A stretch of 64,000 nucleotides of DNA. Origin: Theropithecus gelada (lineage: Eukaryota > Chordata > Mammalia > Primates > Cercopithecidae). The stretch covers positions 103,520,583 to 103,584,582 of the forward strand of contig NC_037677.1 in assembly GCF_003255815.1 (NCBI RefSeq), in the 5' to 3' direction. A program made the translations under genes and the position numbers. How positions within the stretch are numbered: position 1 is the stretch's first letter; every line of letters begins with the position of its first letter. The notes below the pieces were generated by a model. It was not told the origin of the DNA. It did not search any database and worked only from the letters and a program-made list of their open reading frames with translations. Below are positions 45,527 to 56,992 of the stretch, in pieces.

Positions 45527-47084
45527 AATTTTTTTAAAGATTCATATAGAGTTCTGATTAAAAGCCGGATTGTGAGCCTGTGTGATAATGGCAATGCCAC
45601 TGGACTGTAAAGAAAAAAAAATGCAAGGCTTACATTGCTAAAGTGTCTTTTCTTTGACCAGGTGTCATTTCCAAAACAAACTCCTCCATGTCAATTATCT
45701 TCAGAGCAAGAAAAAGTCTCTTTCTTGTCCATTTGCCTTTTGCACACAGAAAGGGACACAAATTTAGAAAGTATTTAAAGCAGTGGGCACTTCGAATGTT
45801 CATTATTCAATGCCGGAACCAAAAGCTCCCCAGGCATTATTAAACACACTGATGAACACTGTGGCTGGATTTAGAGAGAAGAAAGATGCTGCTGGAACTG
45901 CAATACACCAATTCTTCATTTAAATGTCTTGTAAGTAAAGACCCAGGAACTGACTTCATGGATTTTCATGTGGAGGCGATAGTATTTACATCTCAAAAGC
46001 CTACTCTACAGCTTTCTCAGTTATGCTGGCTATTGGGGCTGCCTGAATGAGCACAGGATGAAATGCAACATAATTCTATCTATTAAGGAGAGAGGGGTTT
46101 CATAGCTGGGTGCTGTGTATGGTGAGGAGGTTATTATGGCATGAACAAATGCAAACTCAAGCCAATTATGGCTTCAACTGCCTGGTGTGCTTTTCAGTAG
46201 GACTTTAAGGCATGCAAAATGGAGTACTAGTTCTTGTCTCAGCTCATAACTTCACACAGAAAGATCATTTTTCCTGTAAATGTTGAAGGCAGAGTGAAGC
46301 CCCCAGAGCAGGCCACTCAAATCTCACTCAGTAGGTGGCCATTGGAACTGGGCATCTGAGGGATAGAAGCTTAATAAATGTCCTTGAGTTGCCACATTCT
46401 TTTAGGAGGCAAAAGGGAAAAATAAGAGCCACCTGCCACTCACAGAGAAAAGAAAATACAAGTTGAGTCCCTTATGTGCGTGGAGGTCCTCCCCAAACCA
46501 AACCAAACCAACCAATACACACATCCAGCCAGTGGGAAGATGGCTGAGAAGCTCCCGTCTCTCCCAAGTCTGTGATTGACTTCAAAACACTGTCGTCAAT
46601 CATCCTAATAAGCACTTAAAAAGTAAATCAAAGGCTATTAAAACACTTTTGACATTGAGCTTGCTTCCTCAAGCAAACCATAAACGCCCAGAATTTACAA
46701 CATTTGCTGAAGGGAGGGAGGAGGATGCTGGGTTTTAAAAACAAATTTATTAGCTTGTTTCTTATGCTGTTTTTTTTTCTCCTTTCTCCCCTTGGGATAG
46801 TGATAAACTAAAACTGCTAGATGTTGTTACAGACTGTTAAATTCGTAGTTAAGGTTCATATCATTATCCAAGCTATCCTGGATTTCTGGGGGGTGATTTA
46901 TAAGTATGTGCTATCAAAACGCCACAAAACACTGTCTCTTTTAACTAAAGGGGTCTGGGGCTATATGACCAACATCTATATACAAAGTGCCAGGCAGTAA
47001 AATAATACTGTATGTCACTCCCCTCACATTCAAAATACTGGACAGAACCAAGTAAGACTGTGAAATAAACTGAGATCAATGGCA
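45527..47084. other. Repeat-free block, conserved-looking
   Basis: 1.5 kb with no transposon I can recognise, rare in this window. Passages such as 'gcaaactcaagccaattatggcttcaactg' (46151-) and 'gcacttaaaaagtaaatcaaaggctattaaaac' (46612-) have the texture of vertebrate conserved non-coding DNA. No plausible coding frame. Confidence 0.45.
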
Positions 47085-47200
47085 GCCATGCTCTGGCATT
47101 ATTGTGCATGGTGACTCTGGATAAGTCATTTATCCTCTCTGGACCTCAATTTCAACTGAAAAAGGCATGGATTGACCAACTTTTAAAGTCCTATCCCAAG
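47085..47200 (+). mobile_element. MIR SINE remnant
   Basis: 'Gtgactctggataagtcatttatcctctctggacctcaatttc' is the MIR core. Confidence 0.82.
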
Positions 47201-47639
47201 CTACAGTCCTATTATCAAATTATCCAATTAGCTGATCAGCAAGCACAACATTAATCAGTTACCTCAGGGCTTACATGAATGACTAGTGTGGGACCTTAAT
47301 TCTCATCTCTCCAAATTATGGCAGGTGGAAGTGGTGCCCCCTCATGCTGACAAATCTGATTTCTAGCCTTTCACTTTCTCCTTTCAACACATGCTCAACA
47401 CTGATCTTGGATTTATACTCCCATTGGCTCCTTGCTCAGTTTCCAATCAGTCGTGCTGACAGCAGGATGTACCCATTTCAAGCATGTGGAGTAACAGATA
47501 AGAGACTGTGACTGGGGCAAGACAACATCCACTAACAGAGGGATGAGCATCAGCTTTTCATTAAGCAGCACAGTGGTTGCTTATTTTCAGCTCAGTTCCA
47601 GACCTGCATTTGGCAACTACACTTAAGTGTCTCAAACTG
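47201..47639. other. No recognised feature
   Basis: I see no gene or repeat family. Confidence 0.35.
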
Positions 47640-48145
47640 ACCTCAAAGTCAACTTTTCTAACCTGAACTTGTGATATTCTCCTCCAAAATGGGTCCTGTT
47701 CTAGAGTTTCCTCTCTCAGTGAATGGTACCACTATCTGCCCTGTTAGGCATGCTAGGCACCTAGCCGTCATCTTTCACACCTCTATCCCTTTCATTGGTT
47801 CATCCCCAAACCCTATCATTTACTCCCTGAGAATTTCTTAAATAGAAACAAACCAATGCATTTCTACCAATACCATCTTAGCTTATGCATTATCCCTCCC
47901 CTATTTCTATAATATTTTCCTACATGATTTGGCAGCACTTCCTCTTCAACCTTTCAAAATACGTATTTGGCCACTCCTTCCCCACCCCATACCACTCCAC
48001 TGCCATCCTGCCCACCTCCCTCCTCATCCTCCCTACCCCTGTGGTCTCATTTCACACTCCATGCTCCCAGGCCCACTCTACTCTAGTCACATTGGAGCCA
48101 TTTCCATTCCTCTTTCTTGTTGTGCTTCTTGGATCCACATGGCAA
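47640..48145 (+). mobile_element. L2-like segment (upstream 3' part)
   Basis: 'Cctgttaggcatgctaggcacctagccgtcatctttcacacc', 'ttcatccccaaaccctatcatttac' and 'ctctactctagtcacattggagcc' match the coding/3' part of L2 on the plus strand. The 162-codon frame at 47885-48373 lies partly in it and is not a gene. Confidence 0.62.
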
Positions 48146-48519
48146 TTTCCCAGAGAACTTGATATGCATGATATATTTGGGGAACACAGTAGACTCACAC
48201 TGAAAAAAAAGCTGAAAACTGAGGCTGCGTGGCTAACTTTTTTAAGTGAGGAAGAGTGGCTTCATTACAGATGTCTGACTTCCAATACTTTATCGCCCCC
48301 TTCCAGTTTGCTGCACTCCCAGAGTGTTTCGGGACACACGGACCAAGTGAGAGCCACAAAGTGCGAAGAGTGAGCCATAACCTATTTTGAAGAGACCTGG
48401 CTCCAAACCCTCCTCCAGGAGGAGTAATGGAAACTTCTAGGAGAAAGCCAATTGATAAAAAAGTTGCAGGAAAAGATTGCTTGCAATGAAAGGTATCCTA
48501 AAAACCTCGATGCCTCTAT
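48146..48519. other. No recognised feature
   Basis: A single-copy-looking interval between two L2 pieces. Confidence 0.35.
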
Positions 48520-48845
48520 CAAGACTTCCTTCTAACCTGCTTCACCTGGTCAATGTCTACACACCTCTTGCTCATTACTTTGCTGAAAAAATCTTCCCTG
48601 TCACTCTTGCCTAGGTAGAATCCTCTACCATAGGCTTTCATAAAGATAAAGATCTGCACATTCCAGTACTTAACTCTGTGAATACTTTATTCAATTAATT
48701 ATTCTTTTTAGTTTAGTGCATTCCCTTTCATTAAAATGTAAACATTCTAAAAGCTGAAATCATTTCTGCTTTTGGTCACTAATATGTTTCCAAGGTCTAG
48801 TACATCAAAGGCACTCAAACTATTTATTTAATGAATGAATGAAGT
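48520..48845 (+). mobile_element. L2 LINE 3' end
   Basis: 'Cttctaacctgcttcacctgg', 'gctgaaaaaatcttccctgtcac', 'tctaaaagctgaaatcatttctg', 'ccaaggtctagtacatcaaaggcactcaaa' and 'ttaatgaatgaatgaa' end the L2. Confidence 0.75.
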
Positions 48846-48862
48846 AGAAAGTTAACTGATGG

Positions 48863-49120
48863 CAATATATTTTTTTTCGTTATACTATTTGCTATTCCAG
48901 GTCCAATTTTTTTGTTTCTAATTGTGTAGGTGTGTGTGTGTATACACATACACACGATTATAAATATACGATTATATATTATGTATATATGTATTATGTA
49001 TATTAAAAACATATAATTATGTACATAATTATGTATTACATATAACTGTATATGTACACACACACACATATGCACAATTAGAAATGAGAAATTGGACCTG
49101 GAAAAAATATATACACAATA
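48863..49120. repeat. Inverted repeat with AT-rich centre
   Basis: The arm at 48897-48945 (ccaggtccaatttttttgtt..., then tctaattgtgt and (GT)n) is complementary to the arm at 49057-49102 ((CA)n, then gcacaattagaaatgagaaattggacctgg). Both sides continue outward into ATATATTTTTT-like text. Between them lies about 110 bp of A+T with a perfect 20-bp palindrome at 49013-49032 (centre gtac). The strand could form a large hairpin. Confidence 0.85.
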
Positions 49121-49224
49121 ATAAATTGTATAAATATATATATACATATTCCCATTAGCGATATCTTCTACATAAAGTTGCTTATATCAGTTAAACAAAG
49201 AAGAGGGTTTACTTTCCAGTTTTT

Positions 49225-49511
49225 CTTTTATGTTTTTGAGACAGAGTCCCACTCTGTTGGCCAGGCTGGAGTGCAGTGGCATGATCTCAGCTCACTGCAA
49301 CCTCCATCTCCCAGGCTCAAGCAATTCTCCTTCTCAGCCTCCCAAGTATCAGGGATTACAGGCATATGCCACCACACATTTTTGTATTTTTAGTAGAGAC
49401 AGGGTTTCACCATGTTGGCCAGGATGGTCTCAAACTCCTTACCTCAGGTAATCCGCCTACCTCAGCCTCCCAAGGTGCTGGGATTACAGGTGTGAGCCAC
49501 TGCACTCAGCC
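49225..49511 (-). mobile_element. Alu (AluS-like), antisense
   Basis: 'Tgtttttgagacagagtcccactctgttggccaggctgg' to 'ctgcactcagcc'. tactttccagttttt (49210-49224) and tactttccaattttt (49512-49526) are the duplication with one change. A ~15-bp deletion precedes 'catttttgta'. Confidence 0.95.
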
Positions 49512-49544
49512 TACTTTCCAATTTTTCTCTTTTATCCTGTCATT

Positions 49545-49850
49545 TTTCACCTGGCCAGCTCTTTCTCAGCTGAAGTATGATGTTCTTGGAGAGGTGTTCC
49601 CAGACCATCCAATCTAACAAAACTGTTAATCTCTCTCAGGACAGCTCTAATTTTCCATTCCAAATATGATTACCCCAAGATACAGCAAATTTTGTGCTTC
49701 TCTTTTTAACATTTGTGTTTCTTGATAAACTCTAAGCTTCTTGAGGATAGGCACTACATCTATTTTGCTATACTTGTAATTAATACTGAAACCTTGCAGA
49801 GTTCCTGGTACATAGTTGGTGTTCAGTAAGTACTGTTGGCTGAAAAATTA
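49545..49850 (+). mobile_element. L2 LINE 3' end
   Basis: 'Ggagaggtgttcccagaccatcc', 'gataaactctaagcttcttgaggataggcactac', 'gcagagttcctggtacatagttggtgttcagtaagtac' form the L2 3' terminus. Confidence 0.85.
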
Positions 49851-49969
49851 CTTCCACTAAATGGCCTATAGCTTTGCTATCCTTTGCATCCAGACTCTAT
49901 ATCTCTTGAGGAAAGACATGATATGTTTGCTTGTTTAGTATCCCCCTTGGTACTAAATCCACAGTTAGA

Positions 49970-50185
49970 TTAGGGCCGGGGATTAATCCTGGAGGACAGA
50001 TGATTGTTTTTCATGCAGTACATGCCCCGTGTACTACAGCATGTTTAGCAATATCCCTGGCCTCCAGATGCCAGTAGCATCTCCCACACCCTATTGTGAC
50101 AACCAAAAATGTTTCCAGACACTGCCAAATACCCTATGTGGGCAAAATCTGACCCTGACACCCTGCTGAGAAGCAGTGGATTAAG
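49970..50185 (+). mobile_element. hAT-Charlie MITE (MER20-like)
   Basis: 'Catgccccgtgtactacagcatgtttagcaatatccctggcctccagatgccagtagc', 'gacaaccaaaaatgtttccagacactgcc' and 'ctgctgagaagcagtg'. Non-autonomous. I am not certain of the family number. Confidence 0.75.
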
Positions 50186-50613
50186 TGATTAATTTAATCA
50201 ATGTTGGTGAATAGACTGCAACGTGGCTTGGCAATCTCTGGGTTCTAAAGAGTCCCTCAGACTCTGAGACGAATTGTTCCACTACAGCCAAGGTATAGAA
50301 CAAATATCTAAAAATATCTGTCAGCTCCTATGAGTGGTGCTCACTTCAAGTGCTTGAAACGGATGCCAATTTGGCCAGGAGCCTATGCTAACTTCTTCCT
50401 TAGTAATTGTTTTCTCAATAGCTACAGCTCATTTTGAACATCCTTGGAACAGTACATAAATTTTTATCTTATTTACTATTCCCTGAACTCACCAATTAAG
50501 TTTCCATCATTGTAACTTAAAAAAAATCTTCCCGTCCAGGACATCCTCCTGAGGGTAAGAATATGCACCTGTTTCACTGCAGTGCCTTCTGCCAGACAGC
50601 AGAGAACCCAAGC
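50186..50613. other. No recognised feature
   Basis: Single-copy-looking, no gene or repeat recognised. Confidence 0.35.
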
Positions 50614-50625
50614 AAAGACGTTTCT

Positions 50626-50757
50626 TTTCTTTTTTCTTTCTTTTTTTTTTTTTTTTTTTTTTTTTTNNNNNNNNNNNNNNNNNNNNNNNNNNNNNNNNNN
50701 NNNNNNNNNNNNNNNNNNNNNNNNNNNNNNNNNNNNNNNNNNNNNNNNNNNNNNNNN

Positions 50758-50789
<32 letters not shown>

Positions 50790-51074
50790 CTGAGATGGAG
50801 TCTTGCTCTGTCACCCAGGCTGGAGTGCAGTGGTGCGATCTTGGTTCACTGCAAGCTCCGCCTTCTGGGTTCACGCCATTCTCCTGCCTCAGCTTCCCAA
50901 GTAGCTGGGACTACAGGCACCCGCCACTACGCCCGGCTAATTTTTTTTGTATTTTTAGTTGAGACAGGGTTTCACCGTGTTAGCCAGGATGGTCTTGATC
51001 TCCTGACCTCATGATCCGCCTGCCTCGGCCTCCCAAAGTGCTGGGATTACGGGTGTGAGACACTGCGCCTGGCC
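50626..51074 (-). mobile_element. Alu (AluY-like), antisense; poly(T) contains assembly gap
   Basis: T-run, 91 N, T-run, then 'gagatggagtcttgctctgtcacccaggctgg' to 'cgcctggcc'. aaagacgtttct (50614-50625) and aaagatgtttct (51075-51086) flank it, so the gap lies inside one insertion. Confidence 0.93.
50667..50757. other. Assembly gap (91 N) inside poly(T)
   Basis: 91 N between T-runs of the Alu tail. No content can be inferred. Confidence 0.99.
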
Positions 51075-51167
51075 AAAGATGTTTCTCAATAGCGAATATT
51101 CTGGTTGAACTTTGTCATTTGCTACATACTCTCACATACAATGTCTCACTGGACAGTATGCATACTG

Positions 51168-51253
51168 AAGAGAGGGGAGACAGGGAGAGGGGCAAGAGGA
51201 AAAGAGGGAGAGGAGGAGAGGGAGAAAGGGGAGAAGGGGAAAGAGAGATGGGG
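51168..51253. repeat. Polypurine tract (GGGAGA/GGGGAGAA)n
   Basis: About 85 bp of almost pure G/A on the plus strand with few interruptions. Such mirror-like tracts can form triplexes. Confidence 0.9.
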
Positions 51254-51462
51254 GAGTATTCAGTGGTCAAAAAAGTGAAAAACAAGCAATTATCTCACCC
51301 CCAGAAGTTTCAACATCTGGGCTCAGATCAACAGAATAGGCAAGGCTGAAAAAGTTTTATACTTAATTTTACTGAAAAATTAACTACCAGGAGCTTTCAT
51401 AATAACTTCCTGTTGTATAATTGCAAAATAATTGAAAATTGTATAGCATATTATACATTTTT

Positions 51463-51760
51463 TTTTTCTTTTTTCTTGAGACAGTCTCGTTCTGTTGCTC
51501 AGGCTGGAGTGCAGTGGCATGATCTCGACTCACTGCAGTCTTGACCTCCTGGGATCAAGCAATCCTCCTGATCCCAGCCTCCCAAGTAGTTGGGACCACA
51601 GATGTGCACCACCACACCCAGCTAATTTTTGTATTTTTTTGTAGAGATGGAGTTTGCCACATTGCCCAGGCTGATCTCGAACTCCGGGTCTCAAGTGACC
51701 TACCAACCTTGGCCTCTCATAGTGATAGAATTATTGGCATGAACCACTATGCCTGGTCTC
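51463..51760 (-). mobile_element. Old Alu (AluJ-like), antisense
   Basis: 'Gagacagtctcgttctgttgctcaggctgg', 'tcactgcagtcttgacctcctggg' and 'cattgcccaggctgatctcgaactccgg' are J-type. Flanks catattatacatttt (51448-) and catagtgtacatttt (51761-). Confidence 0.92.
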
Positions 51761-51775
51761 CATAGTGTACATTTT

Positions 51776-52911
51776 AATGTCTTCTACAGTATTGACCACT
51801 TAAACACTTCTATATAAAGAGGTGATGGTATGATAGCTATGCCCTTTTCACTGAAGAAAGGTAAAATATTTGCCAAACATCACCCAGTATCAGTGTGAGG
51901 TACTTAAACCCAGGTCTTCTGATTTTAAATCATATGGGGTTTTTCCCCCTTTTGATCCCAGTGACTCTTAAATGGAAAACATCTAATACTACCGATTTCC
52001 CATTTTCTATCCTGCGAGTTGTAGTCTTTCTCTCTCTCTTACTCTGGAATGTGGTCTGCCTGGGAAGAGGATGTGTACTGAGACCCCTGTCCAGGAACAT
52101 GTAAGGATTCCTGAAGAGATACACATTGCTTCATTATCAGATACCTTGGTTTAAGTGTCTTGGCTGGATTCTGATAGGTATGTGTGTAACCCACAATACC
52201 ATAGAGCATGAAGTGAAAAAAATGGAAATTCCCTGAGTTACTAGGTTCAGGGGATACCTAATGGTACTACATAGTAAATGTCATGAAGCTACCGAAAAGC
52301 AGGGTATGTTTTTAGTTCTCACTTCTAGCAAAAAAATAAAAATACATAAATAAAGTCATGCTTTTTTCTATAGATTGGGAGCAACAGAATATGAGTGGAG
52401 TGACTATGTATGTCCTGATTTGCTCAGGACAATTCTAATTTATTCCCATTGTTTCAATATGAATATTTATAATACCCATTCTTAAAAAGAATTCTAGTTT
52501 GATCAAGATAAATGATACTATGCTAAATATGGCTTGAGTTTCACAACATACCTGATTGGTTTAACATATTATCAGGTTTCAGGTTTAGTCACTTTTAAAG
52601 GGGGTATGCTTCCTCCTCAGAGGTTGTTGATGATGTTAGAAAGGTTTTAGGGAGTAGGTGGTAAATGCCTCCTCCTTTCAAAGTTATATTATCACTTCCC
52701 AAAACAAGCAGCTTTGAACAGCCACCACTGTTACCCCCGGTCACCACTTAATGCCAGAACAACGATCCCAGCAAAGAGAAAAGCAGACAGTGAGCAAGAG
52801 CTGCAGGGAGCCACCACCCAGCCACTAGGACTCAAGGCCAACATCCACATCCAAACCTGTGTCTGTAACCACAGTGGTAAGGAAACATGACTAGTGACTT
52901 AAAGCATGGTC
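51776..52911. other. No recognised gene or repeat
   Basis: Single-copy-looking. 52680-52880 has moderate GC but no domain-bearing frame. Confidence 0.4.
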
Positions 52912-52920
52912 TTGGTTTCT

Positions 52921-53217
52921 TTTTTTTTTTTTTGTGAGACGGAGTCTCGCTCTGTCCCCAAGGCTGGAGTGCAGTGGCCGGATCTCAGCTCACTGCAAGC
53001 TCTGCCTCCCGGGTTCACGCCATTCTCCTGCCTCAGCCTCCCAAGTAGCTGGGACTACAGGCGCCCGCCACCACACCTGGCTACTTTTTTGTATTTTTAG
53101 TAGATACGGGGTTTCACCGTGTTAGCCAGGATGGTCTCGATCTCCTGACCTCGTGATCCGCCCGCCTCAGCCTCCCAAAGTGCTGGGATTACAGGCGTGA
53201 GCCACCATGCCCGGCCG
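52921..53217 (-). mobile_element. AluYR-like, antisense, monkey-lineage signature
   Basis: 'Gagacggagtctcgctctgtccccaaggctgg', then ggccggatctcagctc (52976-52991, complement of gagctgagatccggcc), to 'catgcccggcc'. ttggtttcttt (52912-52922) and tttgtttcttt (53218-53228) are the probable duplication. Confidence 0.94.
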
Positions 53218-53228
53218 TTTGTTTCTTT

Positions 53229-55444
53229 AGGTTTTATTCTTCGGGAGCAATCTCCCTTGCTCCTGCATATAATCTCTGGCAGGCCCCCGGGCTTTCTATT
53301 TATTCTTTTATAAAAGATAGTCCCAGAGTCACTTTAAATCACACGCACAGTCTTAATTCCATAAATAAAATGTCTGGCTGAAGATAGTCATCAAAATCCA
53401 GTATACAACTGTATTAAATCCACCCTTCTCCCTCCCATGTCCTCATCCCCATACCCACCTTGTCCCTGAATTCCCCCGCCTTTTCAGGCTGACACCTGCA
53501 ATGCAGAAAGGGTATGTGGTCATCTGCTCTTTAAGGAGCCTAATGGAGTTTCTTGACTCAACTCGCTACCTTGCTCCAGGAAAGTAGGAGAGAAAAGCGT
53601 GTAGGAAGTGAGGGCTGTTCTTTTGTGGCTGGGTAGTTTCCAGCACTCTGGGCCTGGCAGATGGTAAGAGTGACTCTTTTTGTTTGGCATGCTCTTTAGA
53701 ATCTCTTGCTGGATCTCTGCCTTGTGGTCTTATGACCTGGAAAGATGCATCTCCAGTCCAAATAGTGCATAGAGACACCCTCCCCACGTGCTTTGTCACC
53801 TGGCAGCTCAACTCCAGCCCTTTTCACCGTGAGGCCTACTCATCCCTCCAGAGAAGTCTGCTGAACAAGACCTAAGAGGACCCCAGCAACATTCTCCATT
53901 GTATGCTCCTGGGAAAACACTCCCATTTTTCCAGCTCCAAGGCACCATGGCAAGAACATCTCTAGCTCATCATCTTGCAGGTGGTCAGCTCTTGACTCTC
54001 CCTCTCGATTTCCCTGGCAGGCATCAGATCTCAATCTACAAACCATTTTGATTATCTCAGTCAAGTGTTATGTTCCAGTTTTTATAGCCCCAAATTTGGA
54101 GAGATACAGGTGAAGCTCTCTTGAAGCCCATACATTCATGTGGCTCAAAGTGAGGGGAAGACTCCTCCTACCCCTATGTGGTGGGGAAAGAAAATAGCCC
54201 AGAACTCTGATGACTCTTTCTCAAGAAGTTCACTTCACTCAGCTCCTTACATACAAGACCTACAGAATGCCTCTGCTTCCCTGGTCCTTATCAGGCTCCA
54301 CTGATGCCACTGGAACCAAATTCCTGAAATAGGGAAAATGGAGTTCAGAGCATAACTTCATCTGGATATATAGACTTCGAATATTCTCTCACCTTCTCCT
54401 CTCTTGATCCATTTCAATATTCTTTATCTGACTCCTCTATTTGACTGAAGAGTGCAAATGTTATTAAACAGGTTCCATTTGCCTAATAAGTATAAGGTAT
54501 TTTTCCATTGCCTAAAAAATAATCATTTGCCTAATAAATCAGCGCAAGGGAGATGGGGAGTGGTGAGGACGGAGAAAGTCTATCTCACACACGCCTTGGA
54601 ACCATGACATCCATTGCATTGCTACCCCTGTAGAAACTATAAGGACTCAGTAAAAACAATAAGAAACTATAAACCCTCTGTGGGTATTAATGCTAAGGGT
54701 CTGGTGCTCCAAAAGGCAAAACCAGGTAAGCAAGCAGACATCTACCCTCCTCCTATTGCAAATTCAATCTGAACAATGCTTATTTCTTTACTATGTTGCC
54801 TGTGTTTCCAGAAAAGCCCTCTCTAGGGTCTGACCTCATTTAATTCACGCACCTTATTCCCATAAGGGAAATCTAAGAAATTGCTTTCCATTGTGCTGCA
54901 TCTCATACCGAGTTGAGAAATCCCCTCTGATCTGCTGAACTTTTGAAGTCCCAGAAGTAGGAAAACATTAAGAAATATAAGAAAGGTCAAAACTCTGAAA
55001 ATGCCACTTGTAAATGGACAGTCTTATTGAGTAGACAGGTCTCCTCAGGTGGTGAACAAAGCTTACATTAGAGTTTAGGAAAGAATGAAAGGGATAAGTT
55101 TCTTTCAGCACTTTAATTTTGAGCCAAGGACAAAGTTATGAATTTCAGAGGGGGGTTCCAGGTGACATACGCTAAACATACAATGACCACTGAGCACTAT
55201 TACATAGAACCTCAACAGAGTAAGAAATTACAGGGTTGCCTTGCTAGGGATGTGGGAGATAAGACCAGCTGACTTCTCAACATGAAGACTACAGCAGACT
55301 CTGGCGCCTGGATAGATCTGTCATCCCCTGAAGGGCTTCCAACAATAAACAAACAACACAAATAGACAAAGAAAAAAAAAAAAAAGCCTGTTGATAATAA
55401 AGTCAAAACTTTGATACCATCAAATAACAAACTATTCAAAGACA
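53229..55444. other. Long unassigned block, no recognised gene
   Basis: Pieces such as 'atttgcctaataa' recur at 54479 and 54527. The overlapping opposite frames at 53566-53875 and 53840-54064 have no domains. No repeat family is named with confidence. Confidence 0.4.
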
Positions 55445-55828
55445 TTTGGGGCGTTTTTTTATTAGGCTTTTTTTAAGGGTAGCTTTAGGTTCACAGCAAA
55501 TTTAAGCGAAAGTACAGAGAGTTCCCATATGATTCCTATCCCCCTCCCTGTACACACACAGCCTCCCCTGCTATCAACATCTACCCCAGAGTGGTACATT
55601 TGTTGCAACTGATGAAGCAACACTGACAAATTACTATGGCCCAAATCTACAGTTTACATTAGGGTTCATCCTAGATGTATACATTCTACAAGTCTGGACT
55701 AATGTATAATAACAATGTGTCCACCATTTTAGTATCATATAGAATAGTTTCACTACCCTGGAAGTCCTCTGTGTTTGATCTATTCATCTCTCCCTTCTTG
55801 CAACGCATGACAACCAGGCAGTCTTATT

Positions 55829-56144
55829 TTTTTTTTTTAATTTAATTTTATTTTATTTTATTTTTGAGACGAGGTCTCACTCTTCACCAGGCTGGAGCGC
55901 GGTGGCACAATCTCGGCTCCCTCAAACCTCCACATCCTGGGTTCAAGCAATCCCCTGCTTCAGCCTCCTGAGTAGCTGGGATTACAGATGCACACGCCAC
56001 CATACCCAGCTAATGTTTGTACTTTTAGTAGAGACGGGGCTTCACCATGTTGGCCAGGATGGTCTTGATCTCTTGACCTCATGATCCGCCCGCCTCGGCC
56101 TCCCAAAGTGCTGGGATTACAGGCGTGAGCCACTATGCCCAACC
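55829..56144 (-). mobile_element. Alu (AluS-like), antisense, in L1
   Basis: T-run with (TTTTA)n, 'gagacgaggtctcactcttcaccaggctgg' to 'cactatgcccaacc'. Followed by about 100 bp of unassigned DNA (56145-56248) not expected in the L1. Confidence 0.93.
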
Positions 56145-56248
56145 AAATGATGGATATTTTTAAGATGTCAGAGAAAGGATAATGGTCTGTGGCTCAAGAT
56201 ACAGTATCTAAACCTGACATGAAAGCCCTGTAAGAAATTAGCTAGGCC

Positions 56249-56301
56249 CAGCCGGGCGCAGTGACTCATGCCTGTAATCCCAGCACTTTGGGAGGCTGAG
56301 G
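56249..56301 (+). mobile_element. Alu 5' fragment, 3'-truncated
   Basis: Only 'gccgggcgcagtgactcatgcctgtaatcccagcactttgggaggctgaggtg' is present, joined directly to L1 at about 56302. There is no A tail. Confidence 0.9.
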
Positions 56302-56992
56302 TGTGTGCTTAGTAATATGTATTTTACTCTACGTCTTTTTATGGCTTAATAGCTCATTTCTTTTTAGCTGAATAATATTCCATTGTATGGATATACCAAA
56401 ATCCATTCACTTACTAAAGGACATCTTAGGTGCATTCAGGTTTTGAATGAACTTTGTGTGAATATATGTTTTCATCAATTCAGTTGGGTAAAGGCAGCTT
56501 GATTGTTGGATCTTAAGGTAAGATTATGCTTAGTGTTATAAGAAACTGTGAAACTGTTTTCCAAAGTGGCTGATCCACTCTGCATTTCCACCAGTAATGA
56601 GAATGAGAGTTGCTGTTGCTCTACAGCCTCGCCAGCATTTGGTGGTGTCAGTGTCTTGGATTTTAGCCATCCTAATAAGTGTTAGTGGCATATTGTCGTT
56701 TTCATTTGCAATTCTCTTACATGGTGTTGAACATCTTTCCTCATGTTTATTTGTCATCTGCATATCTTCTTCGGCCAGTTATCTGTTCAGATCTTCTGCC
56801 CATTTTTGTTTGTTTGTTTGCATGTTTGTTTGTGTTTGTTTTTAAAGAGAGCTCTTTTTATTATTGAGTTGTAACAGTGCTTGTACAGTGTGGATAACAG
56901 TTCTCTATCAGATATGTCTTTTGCAAATATTTTCTCCCAACCTGTGCACTGTCTTCTCATTCTTTTGACAAATGACTTTAAAATAATAATCT

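Larger units (their letters stand above)
55450..56992 (-). mobile_element. Antisense L1 (L1M-age), fragmented by Alus
   Basis: Reverse-complement 3' UTR at 55450-55825 ('agctttaggttcacagcaaatttaag', 'agagtggtacatttgttgcaactgatg', 'acattagggttcatcc'), then ORF2-end antisense at 56302-56992 ('cttagtaatatgtattttac', 'ttttagctgaataatattccattg', 'aaactgttttccaaagtggctg', 'gcctcgccagcatttggtg', 'ttctctatcagatatgtcttttgc'). Interrupted by 55829-56301. Frames here are antisense. Confidence 0.88.

Noticed and set aside
47885..48373. 162-codon open frame, among the longest without N
   Set aside because: It lies largely over an L2-like segment, has low-complexity Pro/Ser/His composition, and shows no domain and no splice or promoter context.
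50476..50962. Frames of 76-132 codons at the second gap
   Set aside because: They consist of Alu, homopolymer and N.
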